Positions 61,919 through 64,000 of a stretch of DNA of 64,000 nucleotides are shown piece after piece. The stretch comes from Alphaproteobacteria bacterium (GTDB lineage: Bacteria; Pseudomonadota; Alphaproteobacteria; Rhodobacterales; Rhodobacteraceae). The translations under genes were made by a program, and so were the position numbers. The notes beneath the pieces are model-generated. The model saw only the letters and a list, made by a program, of their open reading frames with translations, was not told the origin of the DNA and did not search any database. The stretch covers positions 121,253-185,252 of the forward strand of contig JAUHZO010000009.1 in NCBI GenBank assembly GCA_030425925.1. The letters run 5' to 3'. Within the stretch, counting starts at the first letter, position 1, and each line of letters begins with the position of its first letter.

Positions 61919-63232
61919 ATGAACATGCAGACCAGCGCCGTCATGGCGCCCCCCGCGCCGAAACGCCTTGAAGACATGCAGTTGTCGCCGGTGATGATGC
62001 GCGACATCGTGCTCAAGACGCTGTTCCGCAAGAACACCAACAAGGTGACGCATCTGGCCAGGGCCGTCTGCCTTCCGGTTCCGGTCTGCCAGGAAATCAT
62101 CGACATGTCCCGCGCCCAGGGCCTGATGGAGGCGATGGGCACGCTGGGCGCTGCCGGTCAGGTCACATCGGAAATGCCCTACCAGCTGACCGACAGCGGC
62201 AAGGCCCGCGCGCTGGATGCGCTGTCGCAGTCGGAATATTTCGGCCCCATGCCCGTCCCGCTGGACGTCTATCACGAACAGGTCAAGCGCCAGTCGATCC
62301 GCAACATCCACATCACCCGCGAACAGCTGACCCAGGCGATGGGCCACCTGATCCTGCCCGACGACCTGATCTCGAACCTTGGCCCCGCCGTCGGCTCGGG
62401 CCGGTCGATCCTGATGTACGGACCGCCGGGCAACGGCAAGTCCTCGATCTCGAACGGCATCCGCGACGCCATGGGCGACAAGATCTATGTGCCCCGCGCC
62501 ATCGAGTATTCCGGCCAGGTCATCACCGTCTACGACCCCATCGTGCATTCCAAGGCGGATGAGGACGCAGAAGACCCCAACGCCCTGCGCCGCACCGCCC
62601 GCTTTGACCGCCGCTATGTCATGTGCAAGCGGCCCACGGTGATCACCGGGGGCGAACTGAGCCTCGACATGCTGGACCTCGTCTACAACCCCACCGCGCG
62701 CACCTATCAGGCGCCGCTGCAGTTGAAATCCTCGGGCGGCATCTTCATCGTCGACGACCTTGGCCGCCAGGCCGAACCGCCGCAGAAACTGGTCAACCGC
62801 TGGATCGTGCCGCTGGAAGAGGGCAAGGACATCCTCGCCCTGCAATCGGGCGAGAAGTTCGAGGTGCCCTTCGACACGCTGGTGATCTTCTCGACCAACT
62901 TCCACCCCAACGAGATCTTCGACAAGGCCGCGCTGCGGCGGATCTTCTTCAAGATCAAGATCGACGGGCCCAGCCAGGAGGATTTCCTCAAGATCTTCGC
63001 GCTGGTCGCCCGGAAGAAGAAGATGCAACTGGACGAGGCAAGCCTCGTGCACCTGCTCAAGAACAAGTACCCGACGATCAACAATGTCTACGCGAACTAT
63101 CAGCCGGTCTTTCTGATCGACCAGATGATCGCGGTCTGCGATTTCGAAGGCATCCCCTACAAGATGACGCCCGAACTGGTGGACCGCGCCTGGTCGAACA
63201 TGTTCGTCAAGGACGAGGTGATCGTGAAGTAG
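61919..63232 (+). CDS. AAA ATPase with N-terminal winged-helix-like region, tad-linked
   Basis: A 437-residue protein. Residues about 20-105 look like a winged helix (VTHLARAVCLPVPVCQEIIDMSRAQGL, YQLTDSGKARALDAL). The AAA core has Walker A GPPGNGKSS (168-176), a Walker B IFIVDDLGRQ and a sensor-like LVIFSTNFHP. The family is known as an uncharacterised ATPase near tad genes in this order; its job could be regulatory or in pilus assembly. The stop codon TAG is part of a dispersed repeat. Confidence 0.82.
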   Translation: MNMQTSAVMAPPAPKRLEDMQLSPVMMRDIVLKTLFRKNTNKVTHLARAVCLPVPVCQEIIDMSRAQGLMEAMGTLGAAGQVTSEMPYQLTDSGKARALDALSQSEYFGPMPVPLDVYHEQVKRQSIRNIHITREQLTQAMGHLILPDDLISNLGPAVGSGRSILMYGPPGNGKSSISNGIRDAMGDKIYVPRAIEYSGQVITVYDPIVHSKADEDAEDPNALRRTARFDRRYVMCKRPTVITGGELSLDMLDLVYNPTARTYQAPLQLKSSGGIFIVDDLGRQAEPPQKLVNRWIVPLEEGKDILALQSGEKFEVPFDTLVIFSTNFHPNEIFDKAALRRIFFKIKIDGPSQEDFLKIFALVARKKKMQLDEASLVHLLKNKYPTINNVYANYQPVFLIDQMIAVCDFEGIPYKMTPELVDRAWSNMFVKDEVIVK

Positions 63233-63250
63233 GGTGCGCCTTGGCGCACC
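63229..63250. repeat. Dispersed GGTGCGCC hairpin, copy 4
   Basis: GTAG-GGTGCGCC-TT-GGCGCACC. It is identical to copy 2 (39135-39156) except for one base in the loop. Its TAG (63230-63232) is the stop codon of the AAA ATPase gene, so the element reaches into a coding region. Confidence 0.75.
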
Positions 63251-63339
63251 ATGCCCCCTGCCCGCTTGCACCGCCGCCCGATCCTCGTAAACTCGATGTT
63301 AATCAAGGCCGGGTCAAACCGGGGGCAAAGGGGGCAGGC

Positions 63340-63897
63340 ATGGCAGACCTGACAACCGGCAATCACCTGTTCTATGGCGACAATCTGGACGTGTTGCGCG
63401 AGATGCCGGACGGGTTTGTGGATCTTGTCTATCTGGATCCGCCGTTCAATTCGAACGCCACCTATTCGCATCTGTTCAAGGACGAAAGCGGGCAGGTCTC
63501 GGGCGCGCAGATCGCCGCCTTCGACGACACATGGCATTGGGACGACATGGTCTCCGGTCAGGCGCTGATTGATCTGCGCGACAGCCCCTATCAAGAGGCC
63601 GCCAAGATGCTGGATGCCATGGTGGGCTTTCTGGGCAAGAACCCGATGACCGCCTATCTGAGCATGATGGCCGTGCGTCTGGTGGAGCTGCACCGGGTGC
63701 TGAAAGACACCGGCAGCCTCTACCTGCACTGCGACCCGACGGCGAGCCATTACCTGAAGATATTGCTGGATGCAGTGTTCGGGGCGCGGAATTTTCGCAA
63801 TGAGATTGTTTGGCAGCGAAGTACCGGAAAATCCCTCATGTCCGTTCGGCTGCCTACAAACCATGATGTCATATTAGGGTCAGGACCCATTGAATGA
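63340..63897 (+). pseudogene. DNA adenine/cytosine-N4 methyltransferase, truncated by an IS
   Basis: The frame from ATG 63340 encodes a beta-class methyltransferase N-terminus: FYGDNLDVLREMPDGFVDLVYLDPPFNSNATYS with the catalytic DPPFN at 33-37, then LKDTGSLYLHCDPTASHYLKILLDAVFG and NEIVWQRSTGKSLMSVRLPTNHDVIL. After residue 179 or so the frame runs into insertion-sequence DNA and stops with GSGPIE. The rest, including the S-adenosylmethionine motif FxGxG expected in this class, is missing here; it may lie beyond the IS. Confidence 0.88.
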
Positions 63898-64000
63898 GCG
63901 GTAAGCTCATGATTCACTGTTCGAAAAGGGAGCGGTGGCATGAGCAATCTCTTCTGGCTGACGGACGCGCAGATGGCGCGTCTGGAGCCCTACTTCCCGA
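63877..64000 (+). mobile_element. Left end of an IS5-family insertion sequence
   Basis: Methyltransferase similarity stops at about 63876, where GGGTC-AG-GACCC (63877-63888) begins a new non-coding stretch followed by a transposase start. This is the expected layout of an IS left end: terminal repeat, 5' region, transposase. The right end and any target duplication are outside the window, so the boundary is approximate. Confidence 0.8.
63940..64000 (+). CDS. IS5-family transposase, N-terminal fragment (cut by window edge)
   Basis: The frame MSNLFWLTDAQMARLEPYFP runs to the edge of the window. This start is characteristic of short DUF4096-type transposases of the IS5/IS427 group, which occur widely in Rhodobacterales. 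GGGAGCGG lies 6 bases before the ATG at 63940. Only 20 codons are visible, so the subgroup and completeness cannot be judged. Confidence 0.82.
   Translation, partial: MSNLFWLTDAQMARLEPYFP

Overview
The window is G+C-rich chromosomal DNA from an alphaproteobacterium of the Rhodobacterales (Roseobacter/Paracoccaceae type). This is inferred from the gene families and order: a UPF0262/LMW-phosphatase/infA/maf/rng/yacG block, a divergent tldD and ctaC-ctaB-coxF-ctaG-ctaE-surf1-thrC-mpp block, phaZ and phaC divergent with CTGC-N3-GCAG operators, and Flp prepilins carrying VDWVV instead of the usual IEYGL. No rRNA, tRNA, CRISPR array or prophage was seen. One insertion sequence begins at the right edge.

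Layout. 1-9.8 kb: the end of hisD, then a housekeeping block (UPF0262, phosphatase, infA, maf, short RNase E/G, yacG) interleaved with accessory enzymes (ArsC, a membrane alpha/beta hydrolase, NTF2-like, GNAT, EEP nuclease, nitrilase) and a class V aminotransferase. 9.8-22.6 kb: a second ArsC/Spx protein, a cold-shock protein, divergent metR/metF, an IclR regulator divergent from a BhcA-type aspartate/serine-glyoxylate aminotransferase, a candidate small RNA, EcsC, acetyltransferases, a flavin reductase, a SulP transporter, MTA phosphorylase and a LysE exporter. 22.5-27.1 kb: polyhydroxyalkanoate genes phaZ, phaC and phaP with three PhaR-type operators, preceded by two tiny divergent genes (a 56-aa ribbon-helix-helix-like protein and a 38-aa ORF with a strong terminator). 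27.1-30.5 kb: 3-oxoacid CoA-transferase subunits separated by a GSCFA/SGNH-like pair. 30.6-38 kb: topA, dprA, a NucS-like nuclease, membrane proteins and tldD. 38-49.5 kb: cytochrome c oxidase subunits II and III with assembly factors (subunit I is not here), thrC, an M16 peptidase, a GNAT, acyl-CoA dehydrogenase, a metallo-beta-lactamase-fold protein and a GlcD-like flavoprotein. 49.5-63.3 kb: a tight-adherence (Flp/Tad) pilus locus with a lytic transglycosylase, three 59-aa prepilins, cpaB, cpaC, an OmpA lipoprotein, cpaE, cpaF, tadB, tadC, two TPR lipoproteins, a prepilin peptidase and a winged-helix AAA ATPase. 63.3-64 kb: a DNA methyltransferase cut by an IS5-type element.

How the parts work together. 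The pha genes make, coat and degrade PHA granules. The cox block builds the aa3 terminal oxidase, and a perfect FNR-type box lies in its divergent upstream region. The tad block encodes most of a Flp pilus machine, though no tadE/F/G minor pilin genes are present. Several dispersed short repeats (a GGTGCGCC hairpin in four copies, an ACCAAGAAGAAG element in two, and CTTTGAAAG hairpins) sit at gene ends and sometimes supply the stop codon.
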